From Ligustrum vulgare (lineage: Eukaryota > Streptophyta > Magnoliopsida > Lamiales > Oleaceae): a DNA stretch of 64,000 nucleotides. Made by a program: the position numbers and the translations under genes. How positions within the stretch are numbered: the first letter of the stretch is position 1; every line of letters starts with the position of its first letter. Of the stretch, positions 25,463 through 39,133 are shown piece by piece. Below the pieces are notes generated by a model, which saw nothing but the letters and a program-made list of their open reading frames with translations, had not been told where the DNA came from and made no database searches. The stretch lies in contig OY743183.1 in assembly GCA_963555705.1 (NCBI GenBank), positions 50,085,466 through 50,149,465 on the forward strand, read 5' to 3'.

Positions 25463-26863
25463 CGTGGATCATTGTTTAATATAAATAGATAGTAGTTTAT
25501 TTATTTATTTTTATTCTTGTGTAAGTGATTTGGAGATTTTGAGAGGAAAAAAATGTAAAATATCTTGTTTTCTTGGTATTAAATAAGTTTGGAGTATTAA
25601 TTTTCAACACAAACTAGTATTGTCAATTACGACAGTAAAATTTAAAATTTAATTGAAGTAAAATTTTGAAACAAGAATCCTAGTACCTTTAACAATTCGA
25701 ATTTTCATAAAGTTTGTGAAAAGCAAACTCCTCTTAGTTTACAACAAACTTCACAACGATAATTTAAGTAAAGTTTGCTATAATTTGATTTTAGTACTTG
25801 ACATAATATACAATCCTCGTGGGAACAACAATTTACTCACACTTTACTATTTATCATGGTATCGTATTTTCTTTAAAATTATCTAATACTATTTAATCAT
25901 CTATATCGAACATCCACTTCTAATATTTCTCTAGTATACTAACTCTCTATATTTTGTTCGTGTTCGTACGTTGGATCCAACTTTACATCTCTCAAATTAG
26001 ACTTGACTTTGACTCTAAAATTTATAATATGTGTAATTTCATTTGTTAATAAATTTGTATGAGTTCATGTCAAATCATTCTCGGAACATGAAAATTTATA
26101 TGTTTACAGTTTATACGCACAAGTGGATAAGTTTAGGAGCAAGCCGAGCTCATGAGCTCAAGTTGACTCAGTCCATTATCATTCAAATGTTTTTTTATTT
26201 ATACGCATACGTGGACGTGTTTTTCTCTATAACCGTTTATAACTATAATGTTACGGGGACCGTAACGCATATTCCTCGATGCAAATCAATCATAGTCATG
26301 ATTCAACTTAAAGAGAGATTTTTTTACTAACTTTAAAGATCATTCGGAAAGGGCCCTTTAACTTTTCCTAATTGAAAGGGATTGTCGGGCAGTTAAAGTA
26401 CATTGATTAAAACAAAATCCTCCAAGATAGGATCACTAACGGGTCGATCCACGAACACGCAATGGGTGCACCACAGACACATTAGGGTCCGGACACAAAT
26501 CGGATTTGGATTTCGCTACGTGGCTTAATGTTGGTGATCATTGAAACTGCCCAACAGAACATGGACAAATTGCTAATGCATCAAATGTTTATGTGCGTGC
26601 GTGCGTGTGTATATATATATATGTTTTTAAAAAAAAATTAAATTATTTTCAAATACAGATATCCGAGTACAATAATTTTAATGCTCTATAAAATTAATAT
26701 TTCATCCAAAACGGAAAATAAGGTAACCCTGCTAAAGATAATGAAGCATTTTCATATTTTAGTGATATTTTTTATATTATTTTCTTTTTAGTGTGATTGT
26801 GTAATTCATAATTGTATAAAGGATATTTCTCCTTGTAATATTGAGAAAGAAAAAATACAAACA

Positions 26864-26917
<54 letters not shown>
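25463..26917. other. Intergenic sequence of copy 2, ending in a (TA)n tract
   Basis: Near-identical to 1468-2958. The (TA)n tract (about 26868-26917) is the target of Helitron H2. Confidence 0.75.
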
Positions 26918-26920
<3 letters not shown>

Positions 26921-28263
26921 TACTATTTTAAAAGAGGCAAGAGGTTCTGCACTGTTCATAAGCCGATTTCCTCAGCTGGAGCCGAGCTGATACATCCTTC
27001 TAAAGGCAACGTTAGGTTACATTAATTTAATTCCACCGCCTCGCTCTCCCTCCTCTCATTGGTCTCTCCCTTCTCTCTGCAACGACTATTTCTCTCTGCC
27101 TTCTCTCTGCAATTGTCTCTTCCGCTCCTTCAACGGTGATTCCACAACTCTCCTTCCTCTTCAACGTCAAACAAAAAATCGATCTCGCCATCAGAAATCT
27201 TACACTCACCGACTTCGCCTTCACCTTCTTCATCTTTCTTTACCCTTCATTTTCATTTTCTGCCTGTACTTCTCACAGATAGTGTTTCTCCAAAGTTTAT
27301 TTTGTTTATTGGTTAGTCTATGAATTTTTGATTTCTGATTTTTTTACTGGTTGTTTATTTTACAGCGACTAAACAAGAGAATCAAAATCAAAATCCTTGC
27401 AAATTTAATGGTAAATCTCTATCTTTCTCTTGCACATGATAGACGACTGTTTGTGCTTTCGATTTGGCTTCTGCTCTTGGATTTTTTGTGGATACATTTT
27501 TGTGATTCATATTTTTCTGGCCTACGTGTTCCGATTGGAATTTTTTGATGCTCGGGTTTTTGAATTTTTGCTCTATCGTATGTTTTTTTCCAGCTAGAGA
27601 AATACTTTATGTGAGTTTATCATATATATTTTAGTGGTTTGCAGATTTATTTGTGCTTTGAGTGATGCCCAATCTGAACTTCGATTGTACTCTTTATAAG
27701 TATTGTATATTTTCGGTGCAATTTGTTCCTGCTTGTTGATTTTGCTCACTTGAGTAGAAAACAGTTTGATTTTTATTTTTATTTTTCAATTCACAAAGAA
27801 CATGAATATGAGGTGTCTTTAAATTATTATTTCTTAAGCCTGATAATAAATTAAAGTTTTGTAAGCATATGTCTATCATTCATCGTCTTCCCTGATGTTG
27901 ATTTTTGTTGCCTAATCTGTGTACTCTCTTTTATTGATTGGATGCCTTGAATGAAATCACTTATTAATCTTTTTACCTTAACATTGTGATCATAATATAG
28001 TTATTACATGGCTTTTATGATATTCATTAATTGACTAATTTGTGCATAACTTTTATGTTGAGATTGACACAAAATCCCAAGTATAAAACCTTTCGTCCAA
28101 ACTGGACAAGTTGTATGCATAGGAAGAAAAACAGTAGAACAAGGTAAAGGGTCCTTATCACTATCATGGGCTCGATCAATTTTTCATTATCTTTGCTCAA
28201 TTCTTCAATGTCCTTGCTTGGTAAGTTGCACTACTTCCATCTTTTACTGCTCAAATTATGTTG

Positions 28264-28780
28264 ATCATAATAAAAGGTTTTCACCCTTTTTGTTTAATTT
28301 TGCAGGCCATCAATTCATCAGGGGATATCAAATTATGTTTTTCATCATAATAAAAGGTTTTCACCCTTTTTGTTTAATTTTGCAGGCCATCAATTCATCT
28401 GATGTATCCCCTGTACGTACCTCTATAGGAATTCTACATTTGTTGTGTGTGTGTATAAGATTAGTGTCCTGGCTTGGTAAGTTGCACTACTTCCATCTTT
28501 TACTGCTCAAATTATGTTTTTCATCATAATAAAAGGTTTTCACCCTTTCTGTTTAATTTTCCAGGGCATCAATTCATCTGATGTATCCCTTGTAAGTTCC
28601 GCCATAGGAATTCTACATTTGTTGTGTGTGTCTGTAAGATTAGTGTCCTTGCTTGGTAAGTTGCACTACTTTCATCTTTTACTGCTCAAATTATGTTTTT
28701 CATCATAATAAAAGGTTTTCACCCTTTTTCTTTAATTTTGCAAGCCATCAATTCATCTGATGTATCCCCTGTAAGTACCC
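28264..28780 (+). repeat. Tandem array of about 177-bp units each carrying a 27-nt micro-exon-like block
   Basis: The block CATCATAATAAAAGG plus a T-rich tract ending in TTTTGCAG recurs near 28264, 28345, 28521 and 28699. In the full units the AG acceptor is followed by 27 nt and then a GT donor (28386-28412 and 28565-28591). The first unit is cut short and the last has lost its perfect acceptor (GCAA). It sits in the H2 interior. Origin gene unknown. Confidence 0.8.
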
Positions 28781-31700
28781 TACATTTGTTGTGTGTGTAT
28801 AAGATTAGTACTATTCATTTTTTACTACTGGAATTTAAATATGTTTAAACAGGTATGCTTCGATTTAATGCCTCAAATATAGGGTATTCTTTTCCATGGC
28901 CACAATCTTGGAATGTACTCTTTCAAAGCTTGTTGTATGTTAAAATTCTTCTTTTTTCATACTGAGTATTTCTTTTTTGTTTGGTTGCTTCTGATTAAAA
29001 ATCTGACAAGAGTTTTGAGATCAAGCATCTCAAAACTGGAAAGGATATGATCAAGCATCTCATATTTGTGACATAACTTTTTATTATTTTTTGAAATGTT
29101 AATTTAGATTTGAAGGATAAATGAATCATCATTGTCCATGTTATGACCCAACCAAATTTGCATCTCAGTAGTTCCATCGTTCCTTCTTCATTTGAAGATC
29201 AATATGTTGATATTTCATTTGATGCTAAAATTTATTTGTTACAATATTCAAGGATGTGTACACTACCTAAATATACGTATTAATAAAATATTGGCCTTTA
29301 GATTCCACACAGTCCAACAATTGGGGAGACAATTACTTCTATTTGCTGGAAGAATTTGAGAGCTATTTTAGGGGCTGCCAATCTCCTACATTAGGAGGCA
29401 GCCTGAAGTATTTTTGCAATTGCATCCATTACCGTTACAGTTGAACAATAATTATGTACCTATTTATAAGTTTGATTCCTTAATGTGGCAGCTTTCAATT
29501 TTTCTTTTTCCTACAAATTATCCTATAGTTTCTGTCACATTTCATGCCCAACGGGAAATTCTAGCTGTGTAGTTGTTGGCCAAAAGGTTAGAAATTTAAA
29601 GAATTACATTGATGTAAATTTAATTTTTTGACTCGCTTCACTGTTGTTGACCTTGTGATATGTGACAGCTATACATATGGCACTACAATCAATTATATTT
29701 TCTTGAAGAAGAGGCTGATACTAAATGACTCACCATTTCACAATATAAAAACTTTCGATTGTCTACAAAAACCCAAAAGCGCCTATACTTTGTTTCTTGA
29801 TATAGAAATTGACCAAATTTGCATAAAATCATTAAACAGTTTTTTTTTTCTTAATCATTGTACACGAGAATTAGTTATTTCACAGTCCCATATGGAGAAA
29901 ACATTTCTTCGTCTTCCAGGGGTTATTTTCATATCATCAAGGTATATAAGTGAAATACAAAGTTATGAACTTACTACAAGTGAATTATGGTATTCTTTAT
30001 GTGCCCTTTTTTAATTGAACTTTGTTGGAGACAAGAATTGTGGCTTCAATTTGTAACTTGTTATTGAATTGGGTTGCTTCTTTTTTATGGTTGTTCCATA
30101 TAAGTCTGTTTTGGCTACACTGAACTATGTGATGAAAGTTCGGTTATAAATATGGATTATATCTTCTACATATTCACTGTTTGATTATTGTCCCGTGTAA
30201 TATGATGATTGTGTTAGTTATCGTTGGAGTTAATATAGTATTTATTTTAGTTTTTCTGCATATAAAATTTATTTGTGGATTTTTTTTTTTTCATTATTAC
30301 TTGCAAAATATCAAATGTAGAGTTGTGTAGTTAAATTACAATAAATTGATTATTATCTATTGTGTTTCCTCTTTTATGTCATTTGGAAATGTAATAACGA
30401 ACATTTCGTCTATGTGCTGATATTCTTCTTCCTTTTAAAACTTCATTACACTATTTATTATTAGTAAGTCAGATGATATAGTTATCCATTAATTTACATA
30501 TCGATAATTATAATTAAAGATGATTAAAAAAATATCTTTTTTCAGTAACTGATCAACTTTTTCGTAACTTTTAAACAATCTAACTGATGATCCATTAATG
30601 AGCTGCGTTATGTGCACATTTCTCTCTGATTAGATGAATTAAATGATGGTTCAATTTTTCTTTTGATTTCTGTTTCATGTCTGCTAAATTTAGAAATTTT
30701 AAATATATTTGATGCTCTTTATCATTTACAACATCAAATCTTAAGTGATTTACTCAATGCCATGAGGATGCAAAACAAATACATGCACTATTACACGTTA
30801 TCTGACCATACAGAACATCTTTAAACAAGAAAACAAAGCAAGATGTTTTCAATTGTCCCTAATACTTTTTTTTTGTGTATATTGTGCTGTTTGCAGTGGT
30901 GAACAATTGTTACACAACACCTTGCGAAGATTTTAATTCACCTAGCACGGTGTTTGCAAGAGTGTGTTCCTCCTTCTGGTATGCCATCCCCAGCTTTTGC
31001 AAAAGCTCTTGCCAAAGCAGCTTATCTATGCATGTCTTGTAGTGTTGCTTACATTTTCGCTAATGATTTTTTATTTTTTTTATGTTAGATTTAAAATCTC
31101 TCAAGTCTCATATCATGATATGAAACCCTTCGAGCCGAATTTGTTGTAGTGATGAATTCTTCTACAGGTAAATCACACTCTACTCTTGAATTTGTACATA
31201 TTTTGGATAAAATAAATTTGTGTATGCGAAATTAATTGGGTTCTATGACTATCTACAATAAGGTTTCATGTTATGATTACTTTAATTACTTCACCACAGG
31301 AGTTCTTCTTGTTTATAATGTTGTGAAGATACTATTGAAAACGTAATATTTACTTTAACTCGGTCATACTTTATTCTTGATAATTGCCACAAGCTTCCTT
31401 TCCATGTAGCAAGTCAAAGTTACAGTTTCCTCAGGTGGATACTACAAAGGTCAGCTTTTGTGCTCTACATTTTGGCCCTGCATATATTGTTTCAATAAAG
31501 ATTTAATTCTAAACCCCCTCAGACATTCCAATGTCTATTTTGTTGAAGTCATTTTTTTTTCTGGCAATTTTGATAGCCACTGAGAAAAAACTTAGGAGGA
31601 GACAGTTTCTTTAATACAACTAAAGTACAAAATTGGATAGTTTTCCAGGTAGGTTAAATACTCAATGTACCATTGCGGATTACAGTAATATTAATATTAA

Positions 31701-32787
31701 GATAATAAATGTTCACACCTTAGGTATTTGTTATCCAAAATCACAATCCTTCATCAGCAGTGTCACAACTACCCCACTTGAAAATATAGAAAAAAACCTT
31801 GGAAACTTTTGTTTGTGAGTTTGACAAGGTATGTTTACAAACTTCACTTAACACTTTAGCTACATATTTATGTCTTTGGGTATCTTGATGAATAACATTG
31901 CAGTGGTCTTTGGATATCTTGATGAATAATTTTGCATACATATTTATGTTTTTGAATAATCATTTTGTCTATGAAATTAATATGAAATGATGATTTGAAA
32001 TGTTCTTCTCGAAGAACATTGAGTTTGAAGTTTTTTTCTTTTTCTATAGGTTTTAGGCCTGTGATCTAGAGTACTGACTGATTGTCAACATTTTATCATT
32101 ATTGTGATCTGAATATGAGATGCATCAAAATTTGAGTTCCCTTGCACTTCCCATTGACGTCGACAATTATAAACCAATCTAGATCAATAAGCTTCTGAAA
32201 TGTCTGTGATGCTACCTTATTTTTATTGGTGGTTTGTCGGTTATTCAGGGTTTTGCTCTTCCTTCTATCTTGTGCCTTTCTTACAGACAAATTTTACATA
32301 TTTTTTTAGTCAATATTTGAGTGCACATCTTTGTTAGTAACAACAAGCATAACTGTAACCAATAAAATCATATATTATATGTTTCATTTCTATTTGATTC
32401 ATGTTTTTTTGTTGCTGACAAATCTAATTAGACTTCACAAGCTAGAGATATGGTAGTACTTGTAGTAGACAAAGTCGCATTTTTTCCTTTAGATCGTGTC
32501 GGGAAATTTTTACCTTTCTCAAGTATATATTAATAATACTTTGATTTTCCTTTTCTTAATGATGATTTTACAAGATTTCAGTTCTTTACTTTTCTGATGG
32601 GGAAATGCCCATGTCACGAGACAACTTAATGAAGGTACTAATCACATCTTTGTTACCTAAATTTTCCCATGACTTCAATTAGATTGAAATTTGGGTTGTG
32701 GTCCTGTCGTTTTTTTTAAAAAAAATTTAGTTATGCTTATGCATCAACAGAATCGATTTCGTGATTTTGAAATCAATAATTTTTAGT

Positions 32788-32915
32788 TATGCTACCAATC
32801 CTTTTGGAACCCTGCCACCGATGCCCCAGATATCAATTGGCGGCACATGCTCTTCTCCTTCCATCCATTACAAAATTCCCAGTTTGTTAAGTACAAATAT
32901 CTTGACCAACTCCAA
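32788..32915 (+). pseudogene. NUP98-like nucleoporin exon fragment captured by H2
   Basis: The plus-strand frame reads NPFGTLPPMPQISIGGTCSS then PSIHYKIPSLL. This matches the segment of plant NUP98 homologues after the FG/GLFG repeats, where an NPFGTLP..PQ.SIG...SIQYGISS-type stretch precedes the autoproteolytic region. Only about 35-40 residues are recognisable, and the frame then runs into unrelated sequence. NUP98 lines the nuclear pore. As a single short exon this is less secure than the H1 fragments. Confidence 0.55.
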
Positions 32916-35071
32916 AATAAAATTATCTAGGGTGTTCTTGATCCATGCATCGAATAAATGAATTGATCATAAATCTGTTTTTTACATGGTTTCATTTGCA
33001 TTAGATTTTCCATTCTCCAGTATAGATTTGTTCCATGCATTGATAGCTTCTTTTATATATTTCAAGCTTGTTTAAATAAAAATATTGGTTTATGGAATTC
33101 TTTATACAATGGGACCTAACACCCTTACAGAACAGTTGGACTGCAGTTCAACTTTTGTGCGGTCATTGTCCAGGCTCTTTTTCTCCAATTCTGTCTTTGT
33201 TCCAAATTTCGTCAAAATTTCCATAAAAACTACATCATTTCCCTTGAAATTGGAGATTGGCGGCGTGAAATAAATAATTTTGATTTTTTTCTTCCAATTT
33301 AGGACAATTGTTTTAGAAACTTTTGTGTGCCTGTGAATTGTCGATCATTTTCGGCTAAAATCTTGCATATGTTTGAACTAACTCTTCCTTCTGCCTGATT
33401 ATGTGTACGTGATTCCATTCTATTTGTTATTTTTTAGGAATAGAACTCAAATAACTCAGGGTTTCTAGCTAAATTTTATTAGGTATTGCCGTGCTGGAAT
33501 TTGTTTAATTCCTAAAAAGTGGATTAGTTGAGTTCACTAAGAATTGTATGCAAGAAGAATATTAATATTCTATGTATGTGATATTTTTTCCAATAAATGA
33601 TGGTTTCTAGCAGGTAGTCAAAAAATTTGTATAGCAATGGACAAATGGAAAGGTAGAAGGATGGGAAAATGAGGGTCAAGAAAATGGTTATATTCCAACC
33701 GAGCATTCTACGATTAACCATTATTAATTGTGTAAAGAAAGGTTATGCATTTGAATCTATGCTATCTTCATTTTTCTTCTTGTTCCATGTTCTTACTTGA
33801 AAATAGGTGGAATTGTATGCATAATTTATGGTTTTTCTTTTCTTCTCTTGGTTAATTATTATAGGTGACAAGTACGCTTACTCTTGCAATGGGCTTACAT
33901 TAAATTTCTTGATTGACAGTGAATTTGGTATGTAGTTATATAAAATCCACATAACCCTAATACATTATCAATACTTACACTTAAGTAAACATACAAATAG
34001 TATTATCAAAACTAACACTATCATGGAATCTGGCCTTCTAGATCTGGGAAATTTTCTGAATTCTGATAAGCGAGTTATCTTCTGAGGAGAGCATTTTCAA
34101 AATAACATTGTCCTCCATCATTTTCTTTTCATTTTTTTTTTCTTTAGTTAAAGACTCCAGTTAAGTGTATCATTTCATGTTATAGCATCATAATCCGAAT
34201 GTATTTAAAAGATATATAGCATATTATATTTGCAAAAAAATCCAAATGATTATTATTAGAATTTTTTTATTTCACCTTTTTTCCGAATGAGACTTGAAAC
34301 CAACCTGGTTACCACTTCAGCTTAGCATTAATCTCTATAAAAATTATTGTTATTTTATTGCTTCAGCAAAATAATAATAAAAATATCAATTAACTTGCAT
34401 AACTTATCTAATATTCCTTGGACAAATATCTTAACCACAACCATGACTCTTAATTATATACTCGGACACTTTGTCAATGAACAACATATACTCTTAACAA
34501 CGAAGAAGAAGCCAAACCAGCCAACCAAATTCAAATCCATTTTTGCTGTTTTATGTCGAAAGTTATTAACGCGGACAGTTTTATCGTCTGATTTATTGAT
34601 ATTTTTTACAACAATTCTTTATTTGTAATTGCATATTTTCTAAGAAGCTAACATGGGAGAAAAGTAGCATGGCTTGGCACATTGAAAAGGTTTTGTTAAA
34701 TCCATGTCTCATTTTGATCGGTCATGGCCATTTTCAGGTATGAATGAAGTTTTTGACAAGCAACGTAATATTTCAATTTGGTAACACGTTACTGCCCTCC
34801 TTTTCATCCCTGAAGTTCATTTTTTTCATTTTTTTATTACAATTATATTAGCTTGGGATTAACGATTGCAACTGTAGCGAAAATTATTTTGACCTTGTTG
34901 TCTTTGTATTCTTCAGTGTTGCTCTCAACCATAAACAGGTGCCTTTCTACTCTGTTTAAATGAAAAGCATCTTAGAGTAATGTTTCATCTTCATATTCTA
35001 TTTGTGGTCTCATGTTGTGTATATAGAGTTTTACAGAATGGAACGGGGCAGTAAATTATTTCATGGATCAT

Positions 35072-35212
35072 GCTATTTGAATACACGGGATGCCCACCCT
35101 GCGTACAACCCCCTCACATGGGGTGTGAGACCGCTAATTAATACATGAGGCCATACACATCTCATGTAAGGGAGGTGGCACATAGGGTGGTAAACTTAGA
35201 TGTTCAAATAGC
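35072..35212. mobile_element. MITE with GCTATTTGAA termini inside H2
   Basis: Perfect 10-bp terminal inverted repeat GCTATTTGAA / TTCAAATAGC, with further inward pairing (CACCCT / AGGGTG). About 141 bp. Confidence 0.72.
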
Positions 35213-35242
35213 ATTATTCTTATTTCATTAATAAAAATATTT

Positions 35243-35243
<1 letters not shown>

Positions 35244-35287
<44 letters not shown>
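35244..35287. repeat. (CT)n microsatellite
   Basis: About 22 CT units inside H2. A C18 homopolymer lies nearby at about 35517-35534. Confidence 0.95.
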
Positions 35288-35289
<2 letters not shown>

Positions 35290-36930
35290 TATATTCATGG
35301 TCATAGGCAACTTGGTGGCATTTTATTTTCTTCAGTAGTTTCTGCACTTTCCTTTTCGTTATTTGGTTCATGTATTTTTATTTTCCAATTTTTTTTAAAA
35401 AAAATATGTATATGATTTACTTTGGAGGAGTTGCAAGGTTTAAGTAATTTTTTCATTCTCTTTTTTCTATTTTTTGCTCCATGCTCTAATTTCGCAAAAA
35501 GAATCTCACCCTTCCTCCCCCCCCCCCCCCCCCCTCTTGACAGGGTTGCAAGTTCTCATCTGACATATGAATCGAGAAAGAGATTGATCCAAATAATTGT
35601 TTAAACAAGGTACAATAAATCTCGATTTAGGATGTGAGGTTGTAGATTTTTTTTCAGTTTGATCGCTATTTAAGTTTTGCAGTTTGTGAATTTCTTTTAA
35701 CATCCTGTGTTCGGTCAATCTCTTTCAAGATTAGTGATTTTGCTGTAGATTAGTAATCTCTTTCAAGATTAGTGATTTTGCTGTAGATTAGTGGTATGGG
35801 CTGCAATTACCTCAGCTTCGAGAGTACTCTCGGCCGACGTCCCATGGTCAAGAATCCCTCTTTCTGCAGTTCTCAGGTTTGTTGTGTTCAATTGTTCATT
35901 AGACTTTCTGAAAACTTACTGTGAAAATCTTTGAATTATTCGAGAGTCGTGTGAGTTTAGTTATGAATATATTGCCTAGAGTCAAAATAATTTCTTATAT
36001 TTTGAAAGTGGCATGTATGTTTACTGGTTATTGTGATGTATCAGTATAGTTACTAGATTTCTCTATTTTCTATGAAGCTTAGTTCTAGGAAATAAAAAAC
36101 CTGTTGGATTTATTGAGTTCTTATTTTTTGTTTTAACTGTTACTACTGCTCCCTGTGTGATTTAGGATTTCTTTTAATACATCAATTTCATTTTATTCTA
36201 TTTTAGTTTTTTACATAGTTTATTTCACTCTGAATGTCTATTAGTATTTCGATACTGGGGTTTTCAGTAGTGAGTTCAGTGACTTAGAAGACTTCCAGGG
36301 CTCTTCCCAACAATGCTAAGTCAGGATAAGCAACAATTCAATAAGAAACTGGTGTTGAACATATAGTGTATTATTGTTTGCTTTATTAATCTACAAAATC
36401 CCATTTAAGGAGTTTGAGAATTACATTGACTCAAGCAAATATATAAGTAGGTGTTGCATTTTCTTTTATTTTTTAATTACCAATTTCCTTCTGTAATTGA
36501 ACTTTCCTTCACTATATTAAATATTTCTATATCGTGACCGTTATTTCTATTTATACATTCTTTTATCTTTACCTTTACTGCTACTTCTAATTGTAGACAT
36601 TTATTCTTCTTATATACTTGTTCTCAATTTAGATCACATGTGAAATGTTTTAAACAAATCGTTCAACACAGAGATTTGAATACTTCATATGTTCCTACTT
36701 TTTAAAATTCTTACTTTTTTAAAATTTTTACACGATCATCTGTTTCTAAATATTATCAATTCTTACAGTTGACTCTGAGTCGTGCAGCGCACGTCTTGCA
36801 CTAGTATATATAAAAGTCTAGCACAACACAAAAAGCCTATCCATATGTGTCAACCCACAATAGTCCTAATCAAGCCTCGAGTCAAAATCAAGCCAAATAT
36901 GATTAAATAGTTTTATATAATATACATTTG

Positions 36931-37082
36931 GCCTCTGTTCGGATCACATATATTAGTGATTATAAACCAAATTTTCACATTTTTTTGAGGTAAGATGTAG
37001 GGTTAAAAATTGAAAAGAAAAAAGATATATGATTAAAAAATAATTTAGGAAATTGGTATCTTTGTGTGATCCGACCAGAGGC
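36931..37082. mobile_element. MITE with GCCTCTG termini (copy 2)
   Basis: Partner of 9094-9260. A deletion before the right end removed about 14 bp. Confidence 0.73.
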
Positions 37083-37486
37083 TATATTCCCTGTTTAGTC
37101 CTCATTATAAATAAAATATATTTTTCTCTCTTCTTTTTAACTATGCATTTATCAATAAAAATAATATTACACATAAATCCATAAAAAATTTCATACTTTT
37201 TAACCACACATTTTCATAAAAATTACTATTTAAAAAATTATTCCTTCAAATAAACTCTTTACAATTAACAACAAATATTAGCTCGTATTTCTCATCTGAT
37301 TTGCATATAATTTATACAAGTTCCATTTCATAGCTCTAAACTTCACCCAGACACCTAAGTCTAACCAAAAAAAAAAATCAAATGTTAAAGGTGTGAAAAT
37401 ATTTCTATTATTTTCATCCTATTTTCACCAAACAAGAAACCTTCTAGTCAGATTTATATATACAACTTTACTACTTGTACAAATAA

Positions 37487-37592
37487 AGTTGTACAAATTA
37501 GTATACTAACCCTCACATAAGGAAGTCACGAATAAAATATTGTGTGTGGATCCTACCTTCATGTGAGGGTTTGTATACTAGTTTGTACAAAT
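37487..37592. repeat. Palindromic MITE-like inverted repeat (copy 2)
   Basis: Partner of 9714-9808. The arms are kept; the loop is partly different and includes a second GTGAGGG half. Confidence 0.75.
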
Positions 37593-38590
37593 AATTTAAT
37601 TCTTGTGTAGAAGCATGTGAAAAATATATTTATCAAAATTCTAAATTTTCCCGTCCATGGAAATGGACCAATTGCTAAATCATGTTGTCTAGATAGCTTC
37701 ACTATGGGACCAGCTAAAACATTGGACACAAGCAATCAAACACTCTCACAATGTAAAAAAGTACCAATTGATTTAGTTTATAAATAAGGACAAGTTTCTA
37801 AATATTAAATGATAAATAAGATAATAATATAAGATGTATTCCATTTGTATGGCTTGATGGCACTATGATCTTGACATGGCTACCTTATATGCAATAAAAT
37901 CTAAAAATAAGCCAAACTCTACCAATAAAATTTTAGAAGATCATCATTACGTGGATATAAGGGGTTGGAGTAATAAGAATGAGAAATGAACTGATAAGCA
38001 AGGTTGCCAAGCAAATATGATATATCAATTAATAATTGGTGAGTAAGTTTATGATAAGTCCTACGAATTAAATAATTCATCAATTAATTGATGATAATGT
38101 TACTTATGCATATTATACCGTGCTTAGTAAATGTTAAGCTTCTTATAGAATTGTGAAGAGGAAGAAGATGAGAAATAATTTTGTGTATTGAATTGAACAA
38201 TTACAATTGATACCATATAACAAATTATAATGGACATCCTACCACAATTCTGATATATTATCTCCCTAAATCATGCGCACATGGTTGAGATCACAACATA
38301 AATGGAAGAATATCATGCTACAAGGAAAGAACCAAATAACGAAAATAGAATAAAAATATCTCGTCTGCCATTTTTGTAATCAAGCGATCGCCGACAAAAT
38401 CGGTTGCAATGCTTTCCTCTCAGGTTTCCACTTGGATACATGGGCAATCACGTCATGTTTCTACTATGTGATCGCCTATGCAGTGCATTTGTATGTTTCC
38501 GGTCAATAGTAAATCATTTCTCTTCTCTAATAAAAATATCACCAACCCTTATTCATTTCTTCATTATAATACCTGAAAAGATGTTTAATA

Positions 38591-38745
38591 GCCCGTTCGG
38601 CAACTATTATAACATGTAATAATTAGTGTTATTTGTGTTTTCTAGGTAAGATGTGTGGTTAAAAATCGAAGAGAGAAAAAATACGTGATTAAAAAATTGC
38701 ATTGAAAAATATGTTGATTATAATCAACAAAAGCCGAACACAAGC
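38591..38745. mobile_element. MITE with TTCGGC termini (copy 2)
   Basis: Left end GCCCGTTCGGC, right end the inverse of GCTTGTGTTCGGC. Better preserved than the copy-1 partner at 12845-12999. Confidence 0.68.
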
Positions 38746-39133
38746 TAATCCATTAGCTCATGGGAAAGAATTACCTCTTTCGGATTGGAACAAACTTACA
38801 AACTTATAACCACGAGTTATTCACAAGTCTTCAATTAAAGGCCTACCATTACTACTAGAAGTCTTGTCTCTTTCTTACTCGTGTACAATCTCTAACTAAC
38901 TTACAATTTACGCCAGCTAAGATCTTCTATGAAGCTTGATAAACAACCGATACGAACCAACTAAGAAAGTTGTGAGGTCTTATATTACCCTCTAAGTTCA
39001 CGGAAGTTTACACTTTGTGTGTCAATTTGATGTAAAATAAAAAGGGTTGAACCGCAACTTCAACGATTCTCACCTATCCTGCCTTGAGTCTTAGTGAATG
39101 ATGTAAATCGAAAGATCTGACTCAAGTGGTGCT

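Larger units (their letters stand above)
26918..36804 (+). mobile_element. Helitron H2 (9.9 kb), non-autonomous, with exon-like cargo
   Basis: Begins TCCTACTATTTTAAAAGAGG, a typical plant Helitron 5' end, directly after A of the (TA)n tract. Ends CTAG before T, with a terminator hairpin CGTGC-AGC-GCACG 11 bp upstream of the CTAG (about 36781-36793). The flanks match those of H1 in copy 1. No Rep/helicase protein is found. The interior looks like introns and short exons of captured plant genes: a CT-rich 5'-UTR-like stretch at 27020-27250, a micro-exon array at 28264-28780, a NUP98-like fragment near 32.8 kb, and several unassigned stretches, for example near 30930-31030 ([20 protein letters not shown]). 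Termini and cargo differ from H1, so it is a different element. Confidence 0.82.

Noticed and set aside
29628..30014. 128-residue open frame in Helitron H2
   Set aside because: Starts on a non-ATG codon in AT-rich DNA and has no family resemblance. No Rep or helicase motif, so not the Helitron transposase.
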